DNA from: Stenopsyche tienmushanensis
Lineage: Eukaryota > Arthropoda > Insecta > Trichoptera > Stenopsychidae
Reading direction: 5' to 3'
Assembly: GCA_008973525.1 (NCBI GenBank)
Contig: WACJ01000551.1
Coordinates: forward strand, 930,001-994,000
DNA: 64,000 nt
In this document: positions 37,585 through 50,509 of the stretch, one piece after another
Layout: each line of letters opens with the position of its first letter
Position numbering within the stretch: the first letter of the stretch is position 1
Translations under genes and position numbers: made by a program
Notes under the pieces: generated by a model
The model's database searches: none
What the model saw: the letters and a program-made list of their open reading frames with translations, nothing else
What the model was told of the DNA's origin: nothing

Positions 37585-40500
37585 TTTGCATCGCACTAAA
37601 ACTTTGTCTCAAAATACCTTTATATAACATAATGTGGAACTCTTATTTGATAGAAAAGTTAATTTTGAAGGAATAATTTGTGGCAAAAAGTGAAAGCCGA
37701 AATCTAAGTGTTTAGGTAGCCTGCATATATTGAAAAATGACTGCATTATGATTAGGGAATCCAATCCCGGGATCCCGGACGGTTTTAAGTGCTCGTGAAT
37801 CCCGGGACTAGTAAATGTAATCCTGAAAAATTCGGGATTGAAATTTTTATCTAACAAAAATCATACGCTTTAACAGCACGATGAATGCTACTAAATCGAG
37901 ACATCCATGCCGAAACCTAGACGCTTGAAAACAGTGGCGTAACTACTAATTGGCGAGCTTAGACGACGCCTACGGGCAGTAACTGTCTAATCTATGTATA
38001 CATATATGTTTTTCAAATTGTATTAAGATTTCCTTAGCAGTGATGTAATTACTACACCTCGACTCTAATAACGGGAATATCGATATGAAATATAATAGAT
38101 ACGTAGTTCAAAATGTTTGTATTCCTCCGTAATATAATTACGAATCACATCGAAGTATTATAGTATGTAAGTATTCATCTGCAGCGACGGAAATAAATAA
38201 TTTGTCGGGAAATCGGGAATTTTGCGAGTTTTAGTCCGGGTTTCAGCAGAAAGGAATTTTATCAGTCACATTGATGGTCATATATGAAAATGAGAGCTCT
38301 CGTGGTCATCAATTTGAACTAGGCTTTAAGGCTTTAGAATTTTGTTGTTATACTAACTACACCAATCACATGCTTCATGGGATTATATTCTATTTTTGTC
38401 AAATTATTTAATTAAATTCAATTTCAAAATACTTTTTACTACATGTCGTATATTAAATTGTGTCCATTTCTCCATTTTTATCATAATTTTCAATTAATAT
38501 TAATTGTATGATCAAAAAATATTGAAATTCAGCAGGGATTAATTATTCTTTTTCTATTTTGTAATATGTTAATATTTAAATTTTGAATATTTGAGTATTT
38601 CTCAAACCATATCAAATCACGTAAAATTGACTCAGAAATCTTTGCTTATGTATAGTTTTTTCGGTCGGCACTAAAAGGGATATTAGGGCAAAACATTAAT
38701 TATTAAAAATCAATGTAAAATACATTTATCTTTGTAATTATTTTTACATATTGTCTTTAAATGTATTCAATTAACCCCAGATGATAATGCAATGAATATG
38801 TGATTGTTTCTTTAATTAATAGGCTTTTAAGGGGCGTGTATGGGTTTTGATATGAATGTGCGTCGTTTGTCCGCTGCGACACGCTTCATAAATAGCTCGA
38901 GATTAATTTAAACGCAATTTACGTGTAATATATTAAAAACGTTCTCGTGCTTAACGCTTTCTTGATAATTTTGTCACATTTGTTCATATAAACAGTTAAA
39001 ACGAGCTCCTTCCCACTGGGCTTCGCCGGGATGTTAAAGCCATAGCGTGACCAATTACGACCATCCATCTTGCGAGAGCAGGAAGTTGCAATCGCAGCCA
39101 TTTCTCACAATAAAATCTCGAAATGCTGTTTATATATTTTTTTAATTATGCCCTATTAACCGTGTAAAATAAACAAAATGCGTTGCGTGTCGGATGGCCG
39201 TTTCCACGAGCGGCCTTACCAGTGTATAATGCATCGCAATCTCCATCATCTCAATACTCGAATCCTAAAATTAGGGACTATACCGGCACACAACAAATCA
39301 CTCACGAGATCACTCGGGCGTTTACCGGAGGCTCGTGTTCATAAATGGCACCCGTATGTGTGTCGATTAATTATAAGAACAGGGTTGAAGCGGCGAGAAT
39401 GAAGAAGTACGGTCAATTTGAAGCGAACACCTCTTCCTCGGCGCTAATTAATCAATAGAGCACATTTTTTGCCGCTATCGGCGTACACGTCCGAAACCCT
39501 CGTTAAATTGTGCTGATACGGGGTGTAAACAACCCCCGGATATAGCCCCGCGCCACCTAAATAAAAACGGATAAGCGGGAGTGCTGTTAATTAACGCCGT
39601 CGACAGGTGAGTGCTCTATATCGTTTGCTTGACTTGCCAGTTTAAACACGTAAAACTTCGACACACATTTTATTCAGCACAATTTAATAAGGACGGATTA
39701 AAATTTTACGGATCAGTGATTAAGGGGAATAATTTGCTTTTTATTTACTCCAAATTAATAACTACCAGTTCGATTCAACGATTTATAGACAAGTACCATG
39801 CATTCGTTATCAGATATAGGCAATCTCTATTCGAGACTTTCTTGTGAAAGATAGGGTTATTTGAATAGGAATTTTAAATAGAATAAGATCCAGGAGAATT
39901 TAAACACTGCAGGACTATGGTGTAATATGCAGGACAATACTTTGGTATTTGTATGATTACATTCATATTAATTTTTCACCAATGATTTTCAAACCATGTT
40001 AAATTTGACTCGGCAAAATTTCCATTTGAACCACAATTTTATAAAATAATATCATAAACTAACTTTTCATATCAACACAACGAAAGCAAAACATTATAAC
40101 GAGGAATAGAACACAGTCTCTAGGAAATATGTTATTGGATTTGTAAGAATATAATGGAAAACACCACAAAAATATGTTTCACCACGATGAAAAGAATACA
40201 TCTGCGATGTCTGCAATAAGAAGCTACAAAATGAGTTTTATCACCCTTATTAAATTTGATACATATTTTTTATCTTAAGGTCTAATTTAAACGAAGGTTA
40301 TAAAACTTTAGTTATGTAATATTGGGTCCTCCCGAAAGAAATCCATTATTTACACACTTATTCGTTTGAGGTAAATTTGTATCCAAGCACAATAAAGGAA
40401 ATATCTCTGTTTTTGTTTCCTTGTTATATAGTTTATTAGTTTTATTTTAGTGTCATAAATCGTATTTTATTGTTAAGGGTAAGCAAGGAGAAGCCAAAAA
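37585..40500. other. no gene recognised; one G+C-richer island
   Basis: A+T-rich, with an island at about 38830-39620 holding several short frames (38919-39101 minus, 39178-39402 plus) without motifs. GATCCCGGGAT-type text around 37760-37810 is G+C-rich and partly palindromic. Confidence 0.5.
38830..39620. other. G+C-richer non-coding island, candidate regulatory element
   Basis: One of the longer islands. It has TTCATAAAT near 38887 and again near 39339, and CAATAAAATC near 39109, resembling Caudal/Abd-B type sites, but no continuous coding frame. Functional meaning is inferred. Confidence 0.25.
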
Positions 40501-40504
40501 CAAC

Positions 40505-40880
40505 AAAGAACATATTTGGCAATATATGCTGGTTTTTCTTGATCAAAGTTTGATCGCTACCAAGGTCACAAATATCATCAGTGAAATTTATGGACCAGTT
40601 CTAATGACAAACAGATGTCAATTTTAGCTTAGGTATTTTAAATAATGTTAAACAATAGTTCTATAAAAAACCGTCCATCTGTCAATATGCTTGGACACTT
40701 ACATAAGGTCTCAAAATTGGCTAATGTTTTCGAGTCCTCCTAATATGATTAGTCGGAACAATATCACCCAAACATAAATGAATGTTTAAGCCACTTGTAT
40801 ATAGAATGAATTGGTTAGAGTTGTTCTCAATGTCATATAATAATGTTGAAGAACCACGTTATGATTTCGTTTGAAATTGA
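40505..40880 (+). pseudogene. mariner transposase N-terminal remnant
   Basis: From 40511 the frame reads HIWQYMLVFLDQSLIATKVT, then NIISEIYGPVLMTNRCQF, a TAG in place of the conserved Trp codon, then LRYFK. This is the helix-turn-helix of mariner transposases (A-x-x-A-x-x-I-x-x-x-YG...CQ-x-WF-x-x-F). After a frameshift NRPSVNM and HLHKVSKLANV continue the order. A stretch near 40835 (SYNNVEEPRYDFV) may be what is left of the Y-x-N-x-x-R-x-x-W part after the first catalytic block. No further domain is found. Old and inactive. Confidence 0.6.
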
Positions 40881-40889
40881 ACATTGGGA

Positions 40890-41330
40890 GCATTAATTAA
40901 GAGGTCTCAAAGAGCGCTTTGTTTGCAAAAGTGTCTGACGAAGAGTAGAGTTGTCGGTTGCTAAAGTGGTTTGGGACTGGTCGCCAACGGCGGATCGGTT
41001 TGGCAGGGTCGTTAAAGTGGCCGCCATAAATCCAGTCATAAAATCTGTCTTGCAACCCTCCAGGAGCTGACCTTGTCCGGCTGCCTTAGGGGATGGTAGC
41101 GCGCTTTCGTCTCCTATCAATTATTTCATGGAGGGCAAAAAAATCTCCACTGCAGTAAAAGGACGGACTGGACATATATAATTCACTTGGCCAAATTATT
41201 TTACCGTTTTTGTGCGGAAAGAACGTGTGCCAAATTTTGGATGAGTTCTAGCAGAGAGCGGTGGAAAGTTTGTCACCAAGAGCAGCAGCACGTCGACCAA
41301 CTTTCAATTTTGGATGTTTTAACTTCCATC
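40890..41330. other. G+C-richer non-coding island, candidate regulatory element
   Basis: Contains GGCCGCCATAAATCCAGTCA with CCATAAA at 41024-41030 and a second CATAAAATC within 15 bases. The 75-codon minus frame at 40893-41120 has no motif. A cis-regulatory element is plausible but unproven. Confidence 0.25.
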
Positions 41331-41530
41331 TTTGCTTAATTGAATTTTTAGATGTAGAAAATTTATGATTGTTGAAGCTCATTCATATCAATAACCACTG
41401 AATCCATTTACCTCGAACAGTACGGTTTACAACAAAACAACGTTTTCATTAAAACGATCAAAAATATTTAAAGATTAAAATCATTTCATAGAAAATAGGC
41501 ATTGTTTTTATTGAATAATGCGGAAAATCT

Positions 41531-41640
41531 TTAAAAGTTTGATGACTGTGTATCAAATAAATTTAAAAACTATGTATTTATGTACCAAATTTGACGTCAT
41601 CGTTACAGTCAATGTATCAAGATTTGATACGAACTTTTAA
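41531..41640. repeat. interrupted inverted repeat
   Basis: TTAAAAGT (41531-41538) and TATCAAAT (41551-41558) recur in inverse order and orientation as ATTTGATA (41622-41629) and ACTTTTAA (41633-41640). The spacers differ (12 and 3 bases). It could be the decayed ends of a small MITE or a chance fold. Confidence 0.4.
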
Positions 41641-41779
41641 TCAAGCCGTAAAACACGACGAAATGCAACTTCTTTAGTAGACTTTGTAAAATTTACAGTA
41701 TTAAAAATGTAATATAAATGAATTTTGGCCAGAAATTACTGTTTCGAAATCCACTTAAAAATATGTTACATCATACTAT

Positions 41780-41826
41780 GAATTTATTGTATAGAATATT
41801 TTTAATATATTCTATACAATAAATTC
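41780..41826. repeat. perfect hairpin, 20-bp arms
   Basis: The arms 41780-41799 (GAATTTATTGTATAGAATAT) and 41807-41826 are exact reverse complements with a 7-base loop. It is the first of four consecutive hairpins ending at 41952. Confidence 0.85.
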
Positions 41827-41876
41827 GTATAATCTTCTTGTATTTCAAAGTACAATTAGTATTCATTTAATGAACA

Positions 41877-41952
41877 AATCAATGAGTTATTGATTCAATT
41901 CTTACAATCATTGCATAACATTCTGCAATGATTGTAAGATCTGAAAATCAGA
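41877..41952. repeat. three further consecutive hairpins
   Basis: A 7-bp hairpin lies at 41877-41895 (AATCAAT...ATTGATT). A perfect 16-bp hairpin lies at 41900-41939 (TCTTACAATCATTGCA, 8-base loop). A 5-bp hairpin lies at 41940-41952 (TCTGA-AAA-TCAGA). They lie head to tail with almost no spacer. Confidence 0.75.
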
Positions 41953-43059
41953 ATTATCCCTTTAAATCAATTTACAACCTGTTATTAAAACTAATTTAGC
42001 ATTAAATATTTTTACAAAGTGTTACTTATTTTAATATTAGTTACAAGCAAAAGTCTGATGAAAGCATTTAGAGATATTATTGTAAATTTGCAGCAAACAT
42101 TAAAACACAAACATATTTACCATATAACACATGATCCATGACGGGATAGCCTAAAAAGAAAACAAATCGGTTTATTACTTTTTAATATCGGTGAACAAAC
42201 GTTCAAAATTAATAACCGCCCTATGTGAGACATGATGATATATCAGGACTCAATTAATACTTGAAAGTCATCCCTCGAAACGGAAACGACCTATCATTAA
42301 CCAAACGTATCATTAAGTAATTTTAGTACATCATGCTGTAACCTCAGACCTCACACACTGAGGATATAAGGGTAAATAATGTATCGATATTATTGATCAT
42401 CGACGTTGTTTTCAATATGTGTGTTGTTAAAATTGTAGGCCCGATCGGTTGTTATTAAGTTGGCTTGAAAAATGACATGTAATTACTGAAAACAGGCATT
42501 CTTGCTCTGTAATATGAAGTTGAGTTCAAATTGAACGATGTTATTTTATTAATAGATTATGTAAATTTGTGCTCATAAAGTACCGATCCTTTAGACTTTA
42601 GTCAATTTTTCAACAAATTCTTCATTCAAAATTGATAATTTTCTGTAAAGTTTGTAATATTAAATATTTTTAAAATGCTGACGATTAAGCCCAATTTGTG
42701 TTATTCTTATATTGACGATAAACATATTTGCATTGATAGATTGGTGAGTTGGATGATGTTCACAATGTGGGAGCGTTCGATATTCGTTCTGATTTATTCA
42801 ATCCAAAAAGTTTGCATTGATATTAGGTTTTCCGTAGTGATGATGATTCTAAATATATCTTATATTCATTATATAGAATTGTGGTTTTGATCTTTTAAGA
42901 GCAAAATTATTATCAGACTTAACGTGCCATATGGATACGAGGATCATAATTGATGGCGTAAACTCAAGGCATTGGTAGAAGTGGGCCGGAATGGTCTCTG
43001 GGGACTTACTGAATTTTATTTTTGTGCTATGTGCATAAAGGGATTTTAAAGTGAGTTTC
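41953..43059. other. no gene recognised
   Basis: A+T-rich with short frames only (42675-42890 plus, 42849-43067 minus), neither with a recognisable motif. Confidence 0.5.
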
Positions 43060-43630
43060 TCGCCCAAAAAAGGCCACTCAAGGCTGAAGCAATAAATTGA
43101 AGAAAAGCTTCGGCTCCACGGAAAGAATTGAAATATTTCACAGGGAGCGGGTAAAATATGTCAATAAAAACTTTCGTGCTATCCAAATGAGAATATTTTT
43201 GCCGTACCGCCGCAAAACTCGCCTAAAACAACGAGCCGCCCTTGAATTATGATCGCATACGGAAAGTTGTCGAAAATCGCCCCAGAGCGATATTTGACTG
43301 CGAAACGAAAACAACGCAATTTTTCAAAATGTCTCATTAGTGGCCAACATATTTTAATCGACGCGTTTTTTCGCGTCGAAATCGGCAACTCACGCTCCAT
43401 AAATCAAACGGCGATTTGCCGAAAGGAGCCAAAGTTGGCGACCCCTGTTTACTTTTTTCCCACCGCAGGCCTCGCGGGCACCCACCGCCCACCCCATATA
43501 AAAATGACTAATGACCCAACTTTCATGCTTTTGGGCAAGCATGCCGTGCTCCCTCTGCACCGAAATGGGTCCCGTTTCATCAGTCCTTATTGTTTTTATT
43601 AATTTTACAGGGGTGTGCATAACTAAACAT
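43060..43630. other. G+C-richer non-coding island, candidate regulatory element
   Basis: Contains CCATAAA at 43397-43403. Frames of 117 codons (plus, 43249-43602), 83 codons (minus, 43390-43641) and 73 codons (minus, 43179-43400) overlap, as expected of a stop-poor G+C-richer stretch. None shows a domain. Confidence 0.25.
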
Positions 43631-43785
43631 AAACAATTCAATTTATTTAAAAGTCGATTAAGGGTGTCAACTTAAGATTAAAGTCCCACGACTAAGCGGT
43701 TGGAATAGTAATTCGACCTTCTTGGGTTCATATTTACATGCAATTACATTTTTAAAAACATAAATGTTACGGGAAATTGGCAATA

Positions 43786-44850
43786 CAGTGTACTCTCAAT
43801 TATGGAATCAATCCTGAAAAAATTTTTTTTTTAATACTCGGATAATGAGGCCACTCTTGAACAATGCATGATACAGAAAGCTCAAAATTAAAGAAACAAA
43901 ACTCTTCAAAGCGATAAGGATGATTCTTGTTTCTTAACTACCAAAACACCCCGCATATTCTCATGTTTTAATTATCTTGGTTTTCAAAACAACCGGACAA
44001 TGAAGTTTAAGAGAGCTTGTTATATAAGACAGCTATTACGAGTGTACGATTGTGAAAAGGGACCTGGGGTGGTAAGTGACTGAAAACGTCTCAGGAACTC
44101 ATAAAATGAAACTTTGGATGATTGGCAAAACAAATAAACCTCAATCTTTTAAGGGAACTTCAATGAAAAATCCATCAGAAAGGGGCACGGATAGACATGA
44201 ACATTTTTGAAGATTATTTAAAAAAGAAATGGGATCCAAAGATGCAACATTTAAAAAATTAGGGTTTCTACAGAAAACAGTGTTATTATGCCCTGTTCTC
44301 ATGCGAAAAAAAAGCATATTGAAAACAAGGATGATAGCAAAACGTTTGCCCTTTAATGTGACATCTTTAATCCAGCCCATGGACCAAGGCTTTATAGCAT
44401 CAATGAAACGTCTTTATCGTCACAGTTTTCTTAAAACTCTTGCTGAGGAAGATGACAACTTGTTCATATTCTGGAAAAAAAATACGATATTGGATGCTAT
44501 ACACCGAATAATACAATCTTGATCAAAATTAAAGTCGGAAACATTTGGTCGCTCATGGAGAAAGAATTTTGGAAAAGAGATTATTGCATTATGAAGAGAA
44601 CGAAATTAAATAACTGAAATATTTGGATTATTGGAAAATTTAAAATGTTTTGAAAACATCGAGGAGTGGCTCAATCATGACTCGAATGATCCAGGTTTTG
44701 AATGCAATTATGATGCAGATATCCTTTATTTTGTTTCTCAAAAGGACGCTATACGTGAAGAAGATACCAGTAATTATGTTAAAACAGATTTCTAGATTAC
44801 ATTGAACAAAGAGGATTTGAACATAATGTTATGATAACTTTAAGAAAAAT
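43786..44850 (+). pseudogene. Tigger/jerky (pogo-type) transposase pseudogene, copy 1
   Basis: The left end CAGTGTACTCTCAATTATGG at 43786 follows TA and resembles the CAGTAGACTCTTGATTAT terminus at 48764. From about 44100 the reading is KLWMIGKTNKPQSFKGTSMK, then a damaged FEDY-x-KKKWDP region, LQKTVLLC where jerky proteins have LLLDNAPSH (second acid lost), and LPFNVTSLIQPMDQG with the third Asp at 44382-44384. It continues IASMKRLYRHSFLKTL, EEDDNLFIFWKKNTILDAIH and, after stops, an EEWLNHDSNDPGF-like tail. The first acid block and the right terminus are not seen. Related to the minus copy at 48764-49600. Confidence 0.75.
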
Positions 44851-44855
44851 TCAAA

Positions 44856-44883
44856 ACTTGGTCAACTAATCAGTTGACCAAGT
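44856..44883. repeat. perfect 12-bp hairpin at the Tigger/R1 junction
   Basis: ACTTGGTCAACT (44856-44867) and its exact reverse complement (44872-44883) flank a 4-base loop. It lies between the end of Tigger/jerky copy 1 and the start of R1 copy 4. Confidence 0.8.
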
Positions 44884-44889
44884 GTTGGA

Positions 44890-45270
44890 CTCTTATTATA
44901 AAAGTTCGGGTTCAACAAATTTGGGAGATCGAAAATATTTATATTTATGATCGATCGTCTCAATCCAGATTTACCCTGATTTCCTGGATTTTAAAAAGTA
45001 AATACTGAGGCGATTAATAAAGTCGTGCAGGGATGCCTATGAGTGAGTGATTGAATTTGCAACTATGATTAAATTATAATTTATATATAATGATAATTTC
45101 GCTACTCACTCATAGATTCCCTCCTCTCCTACCTTTCCAAATAGCCCTATCCTTACTTTACCATGTGTGGAAGGCAACGGGAAACCACCACATTAAATCC
45201 GTTCCCTAGTAAAATCTCCTATGGAGATCGCCTATGTCCAATAGTTTGGATATGGCACATTAAGAAGAAT
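44890..45270 (+). repeat. repeat family R1, copy 4 (best copy)
   Basis: It starts CTCTTATTATAAAAGTTCGG and passes through GATCGATCGTCTCAATCCAG and ACTGAGGCGATTAATAAAGT. An internal dyad follows: CTATGAGTGAGT at 45037-45048 against ACTCACTCATAG at 45104-45115, with AGGGA/TCCCT outside it. Then come TGTGGAAGGCAACGGGAAAC, CCTATGGAGATCGCCTATGT and the end ATGGCACATTAAGAAGAA. About 380 bases with no coding frame. It has neither clear terminal inverted repeats nor a poly-A tail, so the class (MITE, SINE or part of a larger element) is unknown. Confidence 0.65.
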
Positions 45271-46739
45271 CAGCTAATGTAGAAAAGGAACGAAAAATAT
45301 TATAAATTTTTATATTCACGCCATGGAAAAATTGTGAATACCGAATAATGAATTTATGCAATTATTCTTTTAATGACAATGAAAATATTTGAATTTGAAG
45401 GAAACAATAATATCTATTAAAATCATCTTCAAAACGCAACTCTTTCCATAATTGCATTCTGTCTGCAGTCTTCGAAAGCAACGTAGGGATATCGCTCCAG
45501 GCGGAGCGGTACCGCATCGTGCCGCGGTGCTTTTCTAAAAATGCTTCGTATCCATACGAAAATGATAATAAAGGTAAGTGGTAGGGTGGAAGGGTGGCAA
45601 GAATGGTTCAAAGATAAATGCCACATAATTGCGTGTATCATGGTAACATGTTTATTTGAGGGTATTTGCGGCCACCCCTAGACTTGGCGGGCGGTCCTCG
45701 CGTGACCCCTAAACTTCCTACAACCTGGAACATTACCACTTGGAATGCAACCCTCTCCACTTTGCAGCTTTCTTAATACAACTTTCATGCCACGAACGAA
45801 TGTGGCTGAAATAGCTATGAAGGGTTAGCAAAGAAGAGCCTTCTTATATTCCAACAAATCCTGATTTTAACAATTCATCCGTTAAAAGCGCCTCGTAAAT
45901 TCGACCGAAGATTATTTAATTTTCCCAGATTACAAATCGCATATTAATTACACCATTATATTGTTAATATTCCTTTTTAACAGCACTTGTACCGTCATGA
46001 GCTAAAATCATATATGGAATGTATTTTATAACAAGTCTTCGAATTATTCATGGATTTTGGATTGTGAAGTGAGTTCGATGAGCAGAGTTTATTTTATTAG
46101 ATAAGCCCAACTGAATTTCGCTACGCTCAGTGGCGTTGAAATGATTTGATAAATTTGATCGAAATAGGCTGTATTTTTGCTGGTAAACAAAAAAGTGGAT
46201 TTATCCAAGTACGAATTAATACGTCTGTAAAGTTTATTTTGAGTGTATTTTTTGATATCAGAAAATATGATCCTAATTGTTTATCAAAACTTGTATTTAA
46301 ATGAATTTCAAAATGAAATTAGCATACTCTGATAGAATATATTGATGATGTGGAGGAACAATAAAAGGATGTATGAATGATTTAGTATGTCAATAGCATA
46401 GCACTTCTAGATATTATTAGAGATATTATATTTTTAGATATTATTTTTAGAAATATTATTTTATTTCCACTGCCAATACTTTACAGCTCTTCATTTATTC
46501 ATCATGATAGATGGATAGCATGAAGGTTTTATCGGCTGTATTTCCTCCAAATAATATATAAATGTCAATAGGGGGATTAAGTCATTAATACACGAGTCCC
46601 TCAAAGACGTCATTATCACAGTGCAACTGTATGACAAGAGTTTCATCAATATTATCAAATTATGTGTGTATGTGTGAGGGGGGGGGATAGACAGACTACA
46701 GACAGCGACTGGCAAGAGTAGAGGGTCTTAATATACGAC
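45271..46739. other. no gene recognised; G+C-richer patch and a G run
   Basis: A G+C-richer patch lies at about 45430-45780 with a motif-free minus frame (45429-45641). A TG-rich tract followed by nine G lies at about 46662-46686. Confidence 0.5.
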
Positions 46740-47040
46740 CTTATTGCTGGCCCTGCTGTACGGTCTATTCCAGGTTTTCCCCGGATTAGCCACACAGAGT
46801 TTTCCATTGATCTTTAGTCCTACGGGAAACGCTATGCGTAGAGCGTCCAGGTGCCTACCCCTTTTGCTCCAAGCCTTTTAGAGGAGGCGAGGTTTTCTCA
46901 GGAAGATCAACTTCAGACTACGTGCACCCGAAGGTGCGTCGGAGGAGGAAGGACAGAAGTTCATCTAAATTCAATGGAACTATTAACACGGGTTCACTGT
47001 CACCACGAGTGTTAATTTTGGTTATAATAAATACAAATGA
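46740..47040. other. unassigned G+C-rich block
   Basis: Composition unlike its flanks, with TTCCAGGTTTTCCCCGGATT, CGGGAAACGC, GCGTAGAGCGTCC and GCGTCGGAGGAGGAAGG, and then an A+T-rich end TTATAATAAATACAAATGAA. The shape (G+C-rich body, AATAAA-like end) would fit the 3' end of a non-LTR retroposon or an LTR, but I recognise no family and see no second copy in the window. Confidence 0.3.
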
Positions 47041-48763
47041 AACTATAGGTATGTTCTAGAGAGGAGAAGAAATCATTTTTTAAGGGATGAATAATTAGTA
47101 ACAGGCAGATATTCAAATATTGTTTCTCATTTACTACAACCGATAAGTTGTGTCTACATGAGAAATCCACTGAATATAATATGCCGGTTAAACATTATTA
47201 ATTACTTTAATAAATAAAGTCCACAACGGTTCAGATATTCACTGGAGGCAATCCAAGACATCTTACAAACAAATAATTGTTTAATAAGAAACTGTAAGAC
47301 TGCTAAAGCCTCAGGAAAGAGGAGTCATTATTATGATTTGTTGGCAGTATGACTAACAAGACAATTATATGTTTCGACCCGAGCCCCTGCCATTACGATG
47401 CCTCAATACTAAATGTAAATTATTCTCTACCGACTATAGCAATTGACTTAAAACATAGCTAACAGCACTATAAAAATAACTGCGTATTTATTCAAGCGAT
47501 AACTTTAATGTAGGCTGTATTTTCTTTGAAATTCAGCCGTTTTCCAATAAATAATTAAATTGGGGTTGCTCGTTTACAAATCGTTTTTTCGCATCGAGGG
47601 ATCAATAAACAGCATGAAAATAATTTTATTCAAACTATTCACGTTCGGTGATATTTTTCTCCTTCTTAATTTATAGCCTAAATATCTTTATAAAACAAGC
47701 CATGCGTAGGAAGATTAATGGCCAATTTTAATATGTTGCCAACGTATACGCAGGACCGATTCTAATTATGCAATAAATAATCTAAAACGAGAACAACATC
47801 TCAATACGGATTAGATAGTTTTATTCAACCCCATAAATCAAATAAAGTTTCTATTTTCCTCCAGGGGGTGTATAGATTCAACAAATTCGCCCCATAAATA
47901 TTTACATTCATTGCGACGCTTCGAATTGAGAAGCATGCGCAAATAAATACCTCAAATATCAAACGGTCCCTTAAATATTTATTTGCGAATTAATACAATG
48001 TAATCAATACAAATTATTTAATGGACATATTTAAATCAATTCAGCATCAATATCGCAATGGAACAAATAATGATTGATCCCAGGGACGAGATTCTGGATA
48101 TGTCAACTTCAGCAGATATTCTTCGTCGTCGGTCATGGAATCCCGTGACAAATATTCAATACGGGATAGAATATAACGTGACTCCTTGGCGTCATAATAA
48201 AGCGATTCTTTGTGAGATTTGAATTCCGGAGGAGGAACACGATTGTGAAGAAATATTTATTTCCCAGAATGGTGTATAACAGAGATCTGCGAAGAATGCT
48301 CTCAATAAAAGCTAAAAAGACTCCTAATAAAACATATACGATAGTTTTTTTTTGCGGAGCTTCAATGGACATGGTGTTGAGAGCGCGCATTGCTACATAT
48401 CATATTTTTAACAAACTTAACATCGTATTAATTTTAACTTAAATGAAGAAACTATTTCGCTTCGATATTTCAAGCACGATTCATAGAAAACTGCAAAAAA
48501 ATCCGCATTTAACAGAAGATGAGTAGTTTCAATATAGAGTAAGCTTCAATGTTAATATTTTTTAAATAACGGCGCATGTGATTAAAAGTCAATTGATATA
48601 CTCATTAATTCAATTAAATATTGAATCATACAGCAAAGAAAAACAGGAAGAAAAAGGCAAACGAAAAATATTCTTTACGATAAAACCCATTTATTTCAAA
48701 GATGTACGCAGAAATATTTTATTATGGGTCGATCACATTAATGTTTAAATTATAATCCAAATA
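47041..48763. other. no gene recognised
   Basis: Moderately A+T-rich. CCATAAA occurs at 47831-47837 and 47892-47898. Overlapping frames on both strands at 48133-48442 have no motif. Confidence 0.5.

Positions 48764-50509
<1,746 letters not shown>

Noticed and set aside
39178..39402. Cys/His-containing frame that might suggest a zinc finger (RPYQCIMHRNLHHLNTR)
   Set aside because: Cys and His spacing does not fit C2H2 or other standard zinc-finger patterns.
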